Below, piece by piece: positions 7,414 through 15,858 of a stretch of DNA of 37,178 nt. The DNA is from Clostridia bacterium (GTDB lineage: Bacteria; Bacillota; Clostridia; Lachnospirales; Lachnospiraceae), in assembly GCA_910575725.1 (NCBI GenBank), contig CAJTFE010000044.1, positions 1 to 37,178 on the forward strand, given 5' to 3'. Positions within the stretch are counted from its first letter, which is position 1. Each line of letters begins with the position of its first letter. The position numbers and the translations under genes were made by a program. The notes beneath the pieces were generated by a model, which saw nothing but the letters and a program-made list of their open reading frames with translations, was not told where the DNA came from and made no database searches.

Positions 7414-9372
7414 GTGAAGAAAATGAGAAAAAGAGAAGATTATTTACGTGAAATGCTCAAAATACGCTGCTTTGAAGAAGCGCTGCTGCAATTGTTTAGT
7501 GAGAACAGATTATTTGGAACTACACATACCTGTATTGGCCAGGAAGCTATAGCAGTAGCAGCAATGGAGCACATAACAGAAACAGATATTGTTTTCAGTA
7601 ATCACCGTTGTCATGGACATTTTATTGCTTATAGCCATAGGCCTGAAATGCTGCTGCGTGAAATTATGGGGAAGGTTGGCGGTATGTGCGGCGGAAGGGG
7701 AGGAAGCCAGCATATCCACTATCAAAATTTTTATTCAAACGGGATTCAAGGAGGAATTGTGCCAAATGCGGTAGGAATGGCATGGGCAGAAAAGATCAAA
7801 AAGACAGATAATATTGCCGTTGTTTTTTTGGGAGACGGCACTTTAGGACAGGGAATCGTATATGAGAGCTTAAATATTGCCTCCTTAAAACAAATTCCGG
7901 TATTGTTTGTTGTAGAAGAAAATGGATATGCAATGTCTACCAGTACAAAAGACGGTGTGGGAGGAAGCATTGTACAAAGGGGAGAAGCCTTTGGTATTAA
8001 AACGAATGAGGCAGACGGAAATGATGTAGAAGCATTAAGCAATACGTTTCGCAATGCGGTCAGCTATGTGAGGGGAGAGAAAAAGCCCTTTTTCCAGGTG
8101 GTTCATACATATAGGCTTGCGGCACACAGCAAGGGGGATGACAGCAGGTGTTATGAAGAAGTCGAAAGCCATAAAAAGAATGATCCGATTGTGCTGCTTA
8201 GAAATAAACTGCCGGAGAATGTCTTTGAGAGTATCCGAAAAGAAGCAAGGGAATTTATAGACGGAATCGTTGAAGAAGTATTAGGTGAAGCTTATGAGGA
8301 ATTTCATTACTGCGAAAATCCTTTAAAAACAGAATTGGAACCGGACTTCTGTTATCCAAGGGGAGAACGGTACATTGATGATATAAATTCAGCATTGAAT
8401 CATGTAATGGAGAAAAACGAGAAAGTAGTTCTTTTGGGAGAAGACATTAAAGATCCATATGGCGGAGCATTTAAAGCTACAAAGGGGTTGAGTGAAAAAT
8501 ATCCGGATCGAGTAATAAATATGCCTATCAGCGAAGGAGCGCTTGCCGGTATATCTGTGGGACTGGCTCTGAATGGGATTTACCCGATTTTCGAAATAAT
8601 GTTTGGCGATTTTATCAGCCTTGCTTTTGATCAGCTTTTAAACCATGCGTCCAAATATGAGCAGATGTACAACGGAACCGTGAAGGTGCCGATGCTTTTG
8701 AGGACGCCGATGGGCGGAGGGAGAGGATACGGCCCTACTCACAGCCAGTCCCTTGAAAAATATATCGCAGGCATTCCGGGAATTTATGTTATTGCCTTAT
8801 CTATACTGCACAATCCGGCAGAGGTTTATGAAAATGTGGTAAGCAGGGTTCAGGTTCCTGTCGTCATCATTGAAAATAAGGCACTGTATTCGCAGAGATG
8901 CCGGATAGATGAAAAAGGGAAGCTGGGGGATTTTTATTGCAGGCCTCTAAGATATGGAATTGCTCCATCCTTTTTATTAAGCCTTTCTAAGGATTACAAA
9001 GCAGATATTACCATTGTAACATACAGCGGAATGGTAGATGAAAGTATGCGCGCAGCAGAGGAGCTTATGATAGAGGATGAGATAGGAGTAAATATTTTTG
9101 TCTTGGGACAATTGGCAGCGTTACCTGCGGAGAATTTTATAGAGGTTAAGGAGACGATCGAAATGGTTCTTTCGGTAGAGGAGGGAACCGGAGCCTTAGG
9201 AATAGGTGCCGAGACGATAGCGCTGCTGCATGAGCTCAAGATTGGAAAGAAATATGCAAGAGTTACAGCGCCTGCCTGCGCAATACCAAACAGTATTCTG
9301 CAGGAAAAGAAAGTTCTGCCGGGTAAAAAGGAAATTATAGAAAAGGCAAAGGAGCTCTATTATGAAAGATGA
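7414..9372 (+). CDS. Fused alpha-beta 2-oxoacid dehydrogenase E1 (TPP-dependent)
   Basis: 652 residues combining both E1 subunits. Residues about 1-305 are E1-alpha with the thiamine pyrophosphate motif GDG (140-142) and Asn170 in EENGYAMST, plus the HRCHGHF and GGRGGSQHIH loops. Residues about 325-652 are E1-beta with ISE (Glu374, the expected cofactor-activating Glu), GDFISLAFDQL and a transketolase C-terminal domain. E1 decarboxylates a 2-oxoacid and reductively acylates a lipoyl domain; a cognate lipoyl protein is encoded directly downstream, overlapping by 11 bases. GTG 7414 and ATG 7423 are both possible starts; neither has a strong ribosome site. No E3 is present in the window. Its place in a glycan operon suggests biosynthetic acyl supply rather than central metabolism. 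The oxoacid (branched, pyruvate or other) is unknown. Confidence 0.92.
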   Translation: MKKMRKREDYLREMLKIRCFEEALLQLFSENRLFGTTHTCIGQEAIAVAAMEHITETDIVFSNHRCHGHFIAYSHRPEMLLREIMGKVGGMCGGRGGSQHIHYQNFYSNGIQGGIVPNAVGMAWAEKIKKTDNIAVVFLGDGTLGQGIVYESLNIASLKQIPVLFVVEENGYAMSTSTKDGVGGSIVQRGEAFGIKTNEADGNDVEALSNTFRNAVSYVRGEKKPFFQVVHTYRLAAHSKGDDSRCYEEVESHKKNDPIVLLRNKLPENVFESIRKEAREFIDGIVEEVLGEAYEEFHYCENPLKTELEPDFCYPRGERYIDDINSALNHVMEKNEKVVLLGEDIKDPYGGAFKATKGLSEKYPDRVINMPISEGALAGISVGLALNGIYPIFEIMFGDFISLAFDQLLNHASKYEQMYNGTVKVPMLLRTPMGGGRGYGPTHSQSLEKYIAGIPGIYVIALSILHNPAEVYENVVSRVQVPVVIIENKALYSQRCRIDEKGKLGDFYCRPLRYGIAPSFLLSLSKDYKADITIVTYSGMVDESMRAAEELMIEDEIGVNIFVLGQLAALPAENFIEVKETIEMVLSVEEGTGALGIGAETIALLHELKIGKKYARVTAPACAIPNSILQEKKVLPGKKEIIEKAKELYYER

Positions 9373-10408
9373 AGCTATACGTATTCCTCGGATTGATATA
9401 AATGATGATTTTGTTATGGTGGGTCAGTGGCTGGTAGAAAATGGGGAATATGTAATGGAAAATCAACCTGTCGCTGTATTGGAAACCTCAAAAAAAACCG
9501 TAGAGATTCCGGCAGAAAGCGAAGGCTATCTATGCATCAAGGTTCAAGAAGGAGAAGAAAGAGAGGTAGGGGCAGAGATAGCATATATTTCAGAGAAAAA
9601 AACGCCGGCAGCGGAAAGTTTGAAGGCCTCAAGGAAAGACGAACGGAAAACACGGAGGTTTACGAAGAAAGCGGAAAAGTTATTGAAAGAGTATCCCGGC
9701 CTGGATATAACAAAGCTTCCGGAGCATGGAATTATCAGAGAACAGGACATTCTGGAACTGATTCCCAAACCGTATCAAATAGAAGAAACTTTGACAAATC
9801 ATGTTTTGATTTATGGAAGAGGCGGATTTTGCAAATATGCAGTTGACATTATAAATCAAACCAGAGCATATCAGCTTGACGGGATTATAGAGTTTCATTA
9901 TCCGGAAAATACGGAAATATACGGCATACCAGTAATCGGAAACGATGATGAACTGGAAAGTTTTTACAAGAATGGTTACCGTAAGATTTTTAATGCAGTA
10001 GGTTTTAGAGAGCAGAGCTCATATCGAAAGCCCCCATATGAAAAATTAAAGAAAATCGGGTATGAAATGATAAATTTAGTGGATTGTGGGGCAAGGATTT
10101 CTTCTACAGTTAAGATGGGCGAGGGCAATTTGATTTGTACAGGCGCTTGTATTGGTTCAGACAGCATATTAGGCAATAACATTATTGTAAATGTAAATGC
10201 AGCAATCAGCCATGATTGTATTATAAGCGACCATTGCCACATAGCGTCGGGAGCTGTTCTTGCCGGAGGAGTTACAATTGGAGAAAATTCACTGATTGGC
10301 CAGGGAGTGAGTGTATATATGGGAACAAAAATAGGAAGGAATGTTGTGATTTATAATGGGTGCAGCATAATGAAAGACATTCCTGATGGGACAGTGGTGA
10401 GAGAGTAG
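9362..10408 (+). CDS. Hybrid E2-like protein: lipoyl + E1/E3-binding domain + PglD/NeuD-type acyltransferase
   Basis: 348 residues. About 1-78 is a biotinyl/lipoyl domain with the attachment motif ETSKKTVEI (Lys44 is the expected lipoyl site). About 96-132 resembles the peripheral subunit-binding domain (FTKKAEKLLKEYPGLD, KLPEHGIIREQDIL). About 146-220 is a PglD-type Rossmann domain (HVLIYGRGGFCKYA). About 244-345 is a left-handed beta-helix with hexapeptide repeats and the family's catalytic-type His in SHDC (His284). A normal E2 has a CAT-like catalytic domain at the end; here a sugar N-acyltransferase of PglD/NeuD type replaces it. AAAGGAG precedes ATG 9362, which overlaps the E1 stop, so the pair is probably translationally coupled. 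Likely role: accept an acyl group from E1 and pass it, directly or through CoA, to the amino sugar made by the DegT enzyme. That is inference. Confidence 0.9.
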   Translation: MKDEAIRIPRIDINDDFVMVGQWLVENGEYVMENQPVAVLETSKKTVEIPAESEGYLCIKVQEGEEREVGAEIAYISEKKTPAAESLKASRKDERKTRRFTKKAEKLLKEYPGLDITKLPEHGIIREQDILELIPKPYQIEETLTNHVLIYGRGGFCKYAVDIINQTRAYQLDGIIEFHYPENTEIYGIPVIGNDDELESFYKNGYRKIFNAVGFREQSSYRKPPYEKLKKIGYEMINLVDCGARISSTVKMGEGNLICTGACIGSDSILGNNIIVNVNAAISHDCIISDHCHIASGAVLAGGVTIGENSLIGQGVSVYMGTKIGRNVVIYNGCSIMKDIPDGTVVRE

Positions 10409-10540
10409 TACGGATGAGCTGTTAGAACTATTGTGTTGGAGTGAAACTCTTGGAAGGATTTTTATAAAGAGTTTGGATTTTATTGGGATGGGGATGGTTT
10501 GAGGAAGAGGTTGCTCAGAAAGGCAGGAGGATTTAAGTAA
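10409..10540. other. Intergenic stretch at the edge of an AT-rich gene pair
   Basis: 132 bases without a supported gene. It contains the inverted repeat AAACTCTT 10444-10451 / AAGAGTTT 10467-10474 with a 15-base loop, and AGGAGG at 10525-10530, which serves the next start. No clear promoter. It marks the jump to the much more AT-rich genes that follow. Confidence 0.4.
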
Positions 10541-11722
10541 ATGAGAGATCTTGAAATAAGATTTAATGCTGGAGTTGAATATAAAGGAAAAATTTTTGCG
10601 TCAGCAATCTATATTAATGGTTTATTTTCTATAGATTTAAATACACATATATTAACATATATTAAATGTTTTTCAAAAGAAATTCCTCAATATGCGATTC
10701 ATAGAGCAGCATTTTTATATAAAAATGAAGCTTGGTTCATTCCTCAACATGGGCGGTACATTGCGATTGTTAATTTGGAAACACTGGAAATAGATTATTT
10801 GGAACCTCCTTATCAAAAAATTAATAAAAGTGCAATTACTAAAATTAATGCGGTTTATTATTCGGGCAGAATAATTGAAGAAAAGTATTTGTATTTAGTA
10901 CCGACTAATATAGATGCTTTATTAGTAATTGATTTAGAATACAAAAAAATGTATCCATATTTTGATGTCACAACAGAGAATGAATTTTTTCTTTTTGGTG
11001 CATATGCAAAGGAATCTGTATATTTATTGTCTTATTCAGGAAATATTTTAAAGGAAGTGAATCTCAAAACAAATACTCAGAAGCAATATCCGTGGAAATA
11101 TCCTTTTGAGGCATTTGCAGAAATAACGTGTTATAGAGATAAACTTTGGTTTAGTCCTATTCGTTCGGATTTTATTCTTTGTATGGATTTAGATACAAAA
11201 GAATGTGAAGAAATTCCAATGAAAGAATTATATGATTCAGGATGTATGTATGAACAATTACAAGTGTATAAAGATACGTTATTTTTTATACCATTTCAAG
11301 GCAACAGGATATTGAAATTGGAGACGGACACAAGACATTTGTCACAAAAAGTTTTATCACAGGAAATGTTAGAAAATGGGAGCAATGGATTTACAAAATT
11401 ATATTCAGAAAACAATATGATTTTCGCCTCATTTCAAAAAGGATTTCTTTTACTTTATAGTTCTGCTGATGACAAATTTCAAAGAATTGATTTAAGAATA
11501 AATATAGATAAATTGATAGAAGAAATAGTGCAGGGTCAAAATGGAATAAATATAAAATTTGAGAATGTTATCCATAAGAATTTATACATTTGGGATGGAT
11601 GTTATAAAGAAGCTTTTGTTGGAATAGGACATTATATAGATTTGAAGTTTTTATCAAATTGTTTAGAAAATGATAATCAAAAAGAATATGGGGAACAAAT
11701 TTGGAGGTCAATACAGAAGTGA
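10541..11722 (+). CDS. Predicted beta-propeller protein of unknown function
   Basis: 393 residues, not assigned to a named family. The sequence is built of repeats of about 40-50 residues rich in beta-type patterns: KGKIFASAIYINGLFSIDL, NEAWFIPQHGRYIAIVNLE, YLVPTNIDALLVIDLE, DKLWFSPIRSDFILCMDL, DTLFFIPFQGNRILKLE. Each runs from Trp/Leu-Phe-hydrophobic-Pro to a strand ending in D-L-x, as in WD40/YVTN-type propellers. No signal peptide or membrane segment is seen, so it should be cytoplasmic. AGGAGG lies 10 bases before ATG 10541. The stop overlaps the next start (GTGA at 11719-11722), implying coupled translation. Base composition is strikingly AT-rich compared with genes on either side, as in its partner downstream. 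Possible roles are scaffold or glycan binding; neither can be shown. Confidence 0.8.
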   Translation: MRDLEIRFNAGVEYKGKIFASAIYINGLFSIDLNTHILTYIKCFSKEIPQYAIHRAAFLYKNEAWFIPQHGRYIAIVNLETLEIDYLEPPYQKINKSAITKINAVYYSGRIIEEKYLYLVPTNIDALLVIDLEYKKMYPYFDVTTENEFFLFGAYAKESVYLLSYSGNILKEVNLKTNTQKQYPWKYPFEAFAEITCYRDKLWFSPIRSDFILCMDLDTKECEEIPMKELYDSGCMYEQLQVYKDTLFFIPFQGNRILKLETDTRHLSQKVLSQEMLENGSNGFTKLYSENNMIFASFQKGFLLLYSSADDKFQRIDLRINIDKLIEEIVQGQNGINIKFENVIHKNLYIWDGCYKEAFVGIGHYIDLKFLSNCLENDNQKEYGEQIWRSIQK

Positions 11723-12987
11723 TAAAGAAAATAGATTTATATAAAGAACCTTTGAAGATATTGGCTAGATTCGAGAATAAAGGATATACAGGAATGTCAG
11801 ATTTTGAATTGGCTTTTTTATGTGGAGCAATAAAGGCATTTCGACCTAAAAAGATTGTTGAAGTTGGTGTTGCGGCTGGAGGAACAACAGCTGTAATTTT
11901 AAATTGCTTAAAATCTATAGGTTGTATTTGCGAGATATATTCGGTTGATGTATGTGAGCAATGCTATTTAGACATATCAAAAAAGACGGGATTTATAGCA
12001 GAGGAAATGTTAAAAGAGGAACTTATTGATACGGTTAAGCATGAATTTGTGTTAGGAAACACAATTGCAGCAGCTTTGGACAGAATTGGAGGAGATATTG
12101 ATTTTGTCATATTGGACACAATGCATTCGCTTCCGGGCGAGCTATTAGATTTTATTTCGCTTTATCATTCTTTAGACAAAAAAGCAGTAGTTATTTTTCA
12201 CGATATAGGTCAGTCACAATTAGGCATTGGAAATATAAATGGAGCTCCTTTCGAATATGCTAGTTTAGTTACTTTAGCGACAACAATGGGAGAAGAATTC
12301 ATTTTACCAGATCATAGTAGAATAGCAGGCCTTTCTAATATTGGAGGTATGAGATTAAATAAAGAAATATTATGCAGTATAGATAATCTGTTTCTGGGAT
12401 TATTTATTAATTGGAATTATATTCCAGATATTAGACATTTAGAGGAATATCGTCAAAGAATTAAAAAGGAATATGATGAGCAGTATTATCAAATGTTTGA
12501 GCAGGCTATAGAATGCAACATGTTTTCTTTATATAGAAGACAAGGTTTGGAAATACCTTTAAAAACAGTAAAGGATGAATTTGAAAATGTATTAAAAAAA
12601 GCAGAAAAAATATATATTTACGGAGCAGGAAAAATAGGCAGAGAGGTAGAGAAATATATAAGAAATTGTTTTGATGGAAAAAAGATAAGGGGTCATATTA
12701 TTTCGGATAAAAAGATGAATACATGTGATGATGTAATTGAATTGTCTGAAATAGAAAATATGGATTGTTCTGTAATTATATTGGGTTTACATGAAAAATA
12801 TCATTTAGAGGTGTTAAATAGTCTATATCAAAAAGGCCTTTCAAAATATGTATTTCCATACAATGGGATAGGATTTCGAGAATTAATGAAGGTGATTGAA
12901 TATGAGAATAGATTTTATGGAAAATTTGAATTATATGAAAATGTTTATGGTTACGAACAGTCAATAAGAGAAGGTTACAGGTACTAA
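11719..12987 (+). CDS. SAM-dependent methyltransferase (CmcI/Methyltransf_24-like) with C-terminal Rossmann-like domain
   Basis: 422 residues from GTG 11719, which overlaps the previous stop and has GGAGG at 11703-11707; TTG 11701 is an in-frame alternative. The N-terminal half has motif I IVEVGVAAGGTTA, an acidic strand end in YSVDV, DFVILDTMHSLPGEL and VVIFHDIGQ, as in cephalosporin-hydroxylase (CmcI)-like and Methyltransf_24 enzymes. From about residue 293 a second small Rossmann-like domain starts (KIYIYGAGKIGREVEKY), followed by HIISDKK and the terminal strand pattern CSVIILGLHEKY. This accessory domain recurs in many proteins of the locus. Substrate unknown; a sugar or sugar-lipid hydroxyl is likely. 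The gene shares the extreme AT-richness of its upstream neighbour. Confidence 0.82.
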   Translation: MIKKIDLYKEPLKILARFENKGYTGMSDFELAFLCGAIKAFRPKKIVEVGVAAGGTTAVILNCLKSIGCICEIYSVDVCEQCYLDISKKTGFIAEEMLKEELIDTVKHEFVLGNTIAAALDRIGGDIDFVILDTMHSLPGELLDFISLYHSLDKKAVVIFHDIGQSQLGIGNINGAPFEYASLVTLATTMGEEFILPDHSRIAGLSNIGGMRLNKEILCSIDNLFLGLFINWNYIPDIRHLEEYRQRIKKEYDEQYYQMFEQAIECNMFSLYRRQGLEIPLKTVKDEFENVLKKAEKIYIYGAGKIGREVEKYIRNCFDGKKIRGHIISDKKMNTCDDVIELSEIENMDCSVIILGLHEKYHLEVLNSLYQKGLSKYVFPYNGIGFRELMKVIEYENRFYGKFELYENVYGYEQSIREGYRY

Positions 12988-13035
12988 AGTAAAGTTTTAA
13001 AAGACAAAAATAATTTAAGAAATGGGTTAAATATA

Positions 13036-14460
13036 ATGAAAAAGATTTGTGAAAGAGCATTGAATTGGATTCAAATCATAGATTATAACGGTACTGTAAG
13101 AATTTGTGGGTGGTTGAGTGACGGCATAATTGGGTCCTTATCTTGTCAAAGCATGAAGGAAATCTATCACGGTGAGCATGCTAATAAATTGAGACAAAAA
13201 ATAATGAATGAAGATTATTCCTTATGTAACGTAGATGCATGCCCGTACCTTGCTATGGGAGATATAGAAAATCATATGGTTGAAATAGATGAAATTCCAG
13301 AATATCCGCAAGAGCTGTACCTAGCCTATGAGAATGTCTGCAACTATCACTGTATGAGTTGTACAGTACATGACATCATGCTGAAGAATCGTTCAGAAGA
13401 CTTGGAAAGCGGCTATGACAAAATTGAGGCAGAATTAAAAAAGGCTTTGCCTTACGTAAAGCGCCTTGGAGCGAATGGATGTGGGGAACTCTTTGTAAGT
13501 AAAAGAATATTAAAGCTTTTATCAGAATGGAAGCCATTGGCCCCTGCAGAAGAGATATCGGTCAGCCTTGAGACAAACGGGGCTTTATTTGATGAAGAAC
13601 ATTGGAAACAGATTGAGAATCTTGGAAAGTATCATTTAAGTGTCGCCATTACAGTTATGAGTTTTGATGAATCTGCATATCAGCTGTTATCCGGCACAAA
13701 GCTGCCTATTTCGCAGATTGAAAAGAATCTGCATTTTGTAAAAAGGCTGCGAGAACAAGGCATAGTAAATTATTTTGAGATTGCGACAGTTGTACAGGAG
13801 CGGAATTTCAGAACTGTTCCGGAATTTGCAAGACGATGCGTAGAAGAATTTGGGGCGGATTATGTCCGGCTTCGTCCGTATGCGCCCTGGGGGAGCCAGG
13901 AACCGGAAGTAGAATGGTTTATGGATATCAGAAATCCGCGGCATCCTTACTACAATGAATATAAAGAAATGAAAAAAGATGAAATTTTCAAGCATCCCCG
14001 TGTTCATGATTGGAGCGGCGGACTGGACACTGTGAATGTAACAGGATTCCCGTATAAACTATCCTATTTTAAAGAACAAATAGTGACAGAAATATTATCC
14101 CATACAGATGAGATGATAAGGCGGATGGAGGAGTTTACAGACGGAAGTCCAATTGCAGTTTATGGATTGGGGATTGTTGGAAAAATATTAGTTGAACAAT
14201 TTTGTAAAAAGGGTATGAAACCGGCTTATATATTGGATAAATATAAGCCGTGCTGTCAATTCAATGATGTCGATGTTTATGATTTGCAGGAGACGGAAGC
14301 CTTGGATAAAGAGGTTCATATTCTTGTAACGCCTTTGATGAAGCTGGAGGAAATTACAAATGACCTGAATGGATTGGAATATAAAGCAAATTTGATGCCC
14401 ATTGAGAACTTATTGGGAAATAAGGATTTGATTGAAAGAATATTCAAGACTGTAAGGTGA
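13036..14460 (+). CDS. Permuted SPASM/radical SAM protein with C-terminal Rossmann-like domain
   Basis: 474 residues. The canonical radical SAM cluster CNYHCMSC (Cys102, Cys106, Cys109; CX3CX2C) lies about 100 residues in. Before it comes a stretch that reads like a SPASM auxiliary-cluster segment: Cys5, GTVRICGW (Cys24), IGSL, MKEIYHGEHANKLRQ, then CNVDACP (Cys64, Cys69). SPASM normally follows the radical SAM core, so the order is reversed. Residues about 370-470 form the recurring Rossmann-like domain (IAVYGLGIVGKIL, YILDKYKP). The enzyme should bind one [4Fe-4S] cluster for SAM cleavage and perhaps an auxiliary cluster. A radical modification of a sugar or carrier-bound intermediate is plausible in this locus; substrate unknown. 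No strong ribosome site precedes ATG 13036. Codon use is less AT-rich than the pair upstream. Confidence 0.85.
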   Translation: MKKICERALNWIQIIDYNGTVRICGWLSDGIIGSLSCQSMKEIYHGEHANKLRQKIMNEDYSLCNVDACPYLAMGDIENHMVEIDEIPEYPQELYLAYENVCNYHCMSCTVHDIMLKNRSEDLESGYDKIEAELKKALPYVKRLGANGCGELFVSKRILKLLSEWKPLAPAEEISVSLETNGALFDEEHWKQIENLGKYHLSVAITVMSFDESAYQLLSGTKLPISQIEKNLHFVKRLREQGIVNYFEIATVVQERNFRTVPEFARRCVEEFGADYVRLRPYAPWGSQEPEVEWFMDIRNPRHPYYNEYKEMKKDEIFKHPRVHDWSGGLDTVNVTGFPYKLSYFKEQIVTEILSHTDEMIRRMEEFTDGSPIAVYGLGIVGKILVEQFCKKGMKPAYILDKYKPCCQFNDVDVYDLQETEALDKEVHILVTPLMKLEEITNDLNGLEYKANLMPIENLLGNKDLIERIFKTVR

Positions 14461-14532
14461 TTGTGCAAAAGCAAAAGGAACGGAAGAATGATATTTATGT
14501 AATTATTGTAAAAGGATATAGGCAGGTAGGAT

Positions 14533-15831
14533 ATGGAAATCAGCATTTTGTTGTTAACTTATAACCATGAAAGGCATGTTAGAAAAGCATTAGACAGCAT
14601 TATCATGCAGGAAATAAATGTTCCATATGAGATTATTATATTGGATGATGCATCTACTGATGATACGCCCAAGATATTGTGGGAATATAAAAAGAAGCAT
14701 CCAGAGAAAATCCGTTTATATATAAGAAAAATGAACAGCGGACATCCCACAAAAAACGGGTATTTTTTGTTTTCAAAAGCGAAAGGAAACTATTTTGCCA
14801 CCATAGAGGGTGATGATTACTGGACAGATAAACAGAAGATTCAAAAGCAGTATGATTTTTTAGAGAGGCATAAAGAGTATTCTGCATGTGTGACGGATTT
14901 GACGGTTGTAAATGAACAAGGCGCTGAAATAGAAATGGAGGTTTATAAAAAGAAAGATAATCACGTTTATACCTTGGAGGATTTTCGCTCTCTAAGTGAA
15001 CCAGGGATGACAATTACTTTATTTGCAAGGAATTATTTTGATAAAGATGCCTATCGGATTATTTACCAGGCGGACAAAATGATGGGTGATATAACGAGCT
15101 ATATGCTGATGCTGCTAAAAGGAGATATTTATCAGCTTGATGAGAAGACAGCAGCTTACAGGTATGTATGCAAGGCAGGCGAAAGCAACTTTAATTCGAT
15201 ACATTTCAGCAATAAATACAGAAATTATATCCAGACAAGGTACTGGATAAAACTTGAAAACTATATGCGGCAGTATCAGAAGGATTTTGAATTTTTGCCT
15301 ATGAGCGGTGTAATTAAAAATACTGCCCTTCAATATCCGATAATGCCTGTGCTGCATCTGCTTATGCAGTCAGAGAACAGAGGAAAATATATAGTTCAGT
15401 ATTTCATATACAAATTTTTGCTGGACAGCGATTACCTGCTGGAAAAGACAGAGAAATGTGCAGGTCAAAATTGGAGAAAATTCTTAAAAAGAAAAAAACC
15501 AATTGTACTTTTTGGGGCAGGGGCGGCAGCAGAAGAATATATGGATAAATATGCGTGGAAGGGCAACATTTTTTTTCTGGTTGATAACAGTGAAAAAAAA
15601 CAGAATACATCCATGAAAGGCTATCTGGTTAAGAAACCGGAAGAAGTTTTGAAATATAAGAATAAAGTGGATGTTTTGATTACAAATAAGGACCATGAAA
15701 AAGAAATTGGAAAGCAGCTTCTAAAAATGGGTATAAATAATTATTATTCTTATTGTTCTATGCAGTCAGCCAGGCTAAGGAATAAACTCGCAAGAAAACT
15801 GCTTGGTTATTATGACAAAAGGGTTGTATAG
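14533..15831 (+). CDS. GT2-family glycosyltransferase with C-terminal Rossmann-like domain
   Basis: 432 residues. The N-terminus ISILLLTYNHERHVRKALDS with IIILDDASTDDTP is a typical GT-A family 2 start, and the metal-binding acidic pair lies in IEGDDYW (Asp94, Asp95). No membrane segment is evident, so it acts at the inner face of the membrane on a lipid-linked acceptor. From about residue 320 the recurring Rossmann-like domain follows (KPIVLFGAGAAAEEYM, FFLVDNSEKK, VDVLITNKDHEKEI). AGGTAGGA precedes ATG 14533. Sugar donor and acceptor cannot be predicted. It is one of several glycosyltransferases in the run, consistent with a multi-sugar repeat unit. Confidence 0.9.
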   Translation: MEISILLLTYNHERHVRKALDSIIMQEINVPYEIIILDDASTDDTPKILWEYKKKHPEKIRLYIRKMNSGHPTKNGYFLFSKAKGNYFATIEGDDYWTDKQKIQKQYDFLERHKEYSACVTDLTVVNEQGAEIEMEVYKKKDNHVYTLEDFRSLSEPGMTITLFARNYFDKDAYRIIYQADKMMGDITSYMLMLLKGDIYQLDEKTAAYRYVCKAGESNFNSIHFSNKYRNYIQTRYWIKLENYMRQYQKDFEFLPMSGVIKNTALQYPIMPVLHLLMQSENRGKYIVQYFIYKFLLDSDYLLEKTEKCAGQNWRKFLKRKKPIVLFGAGAAAEEYMDKYAWKGNIFFLVDNSEKKQNTSMKGYLVKKPEEVLKYKNKVDVLITNKDHEKEIGKQLLKMGINNYYSYCSMQSARLRNKLARKLLGYYDKRVV

Positions 15832-15858
15832 GAAAATATGGTAGGAGAAAGGTAAAAG

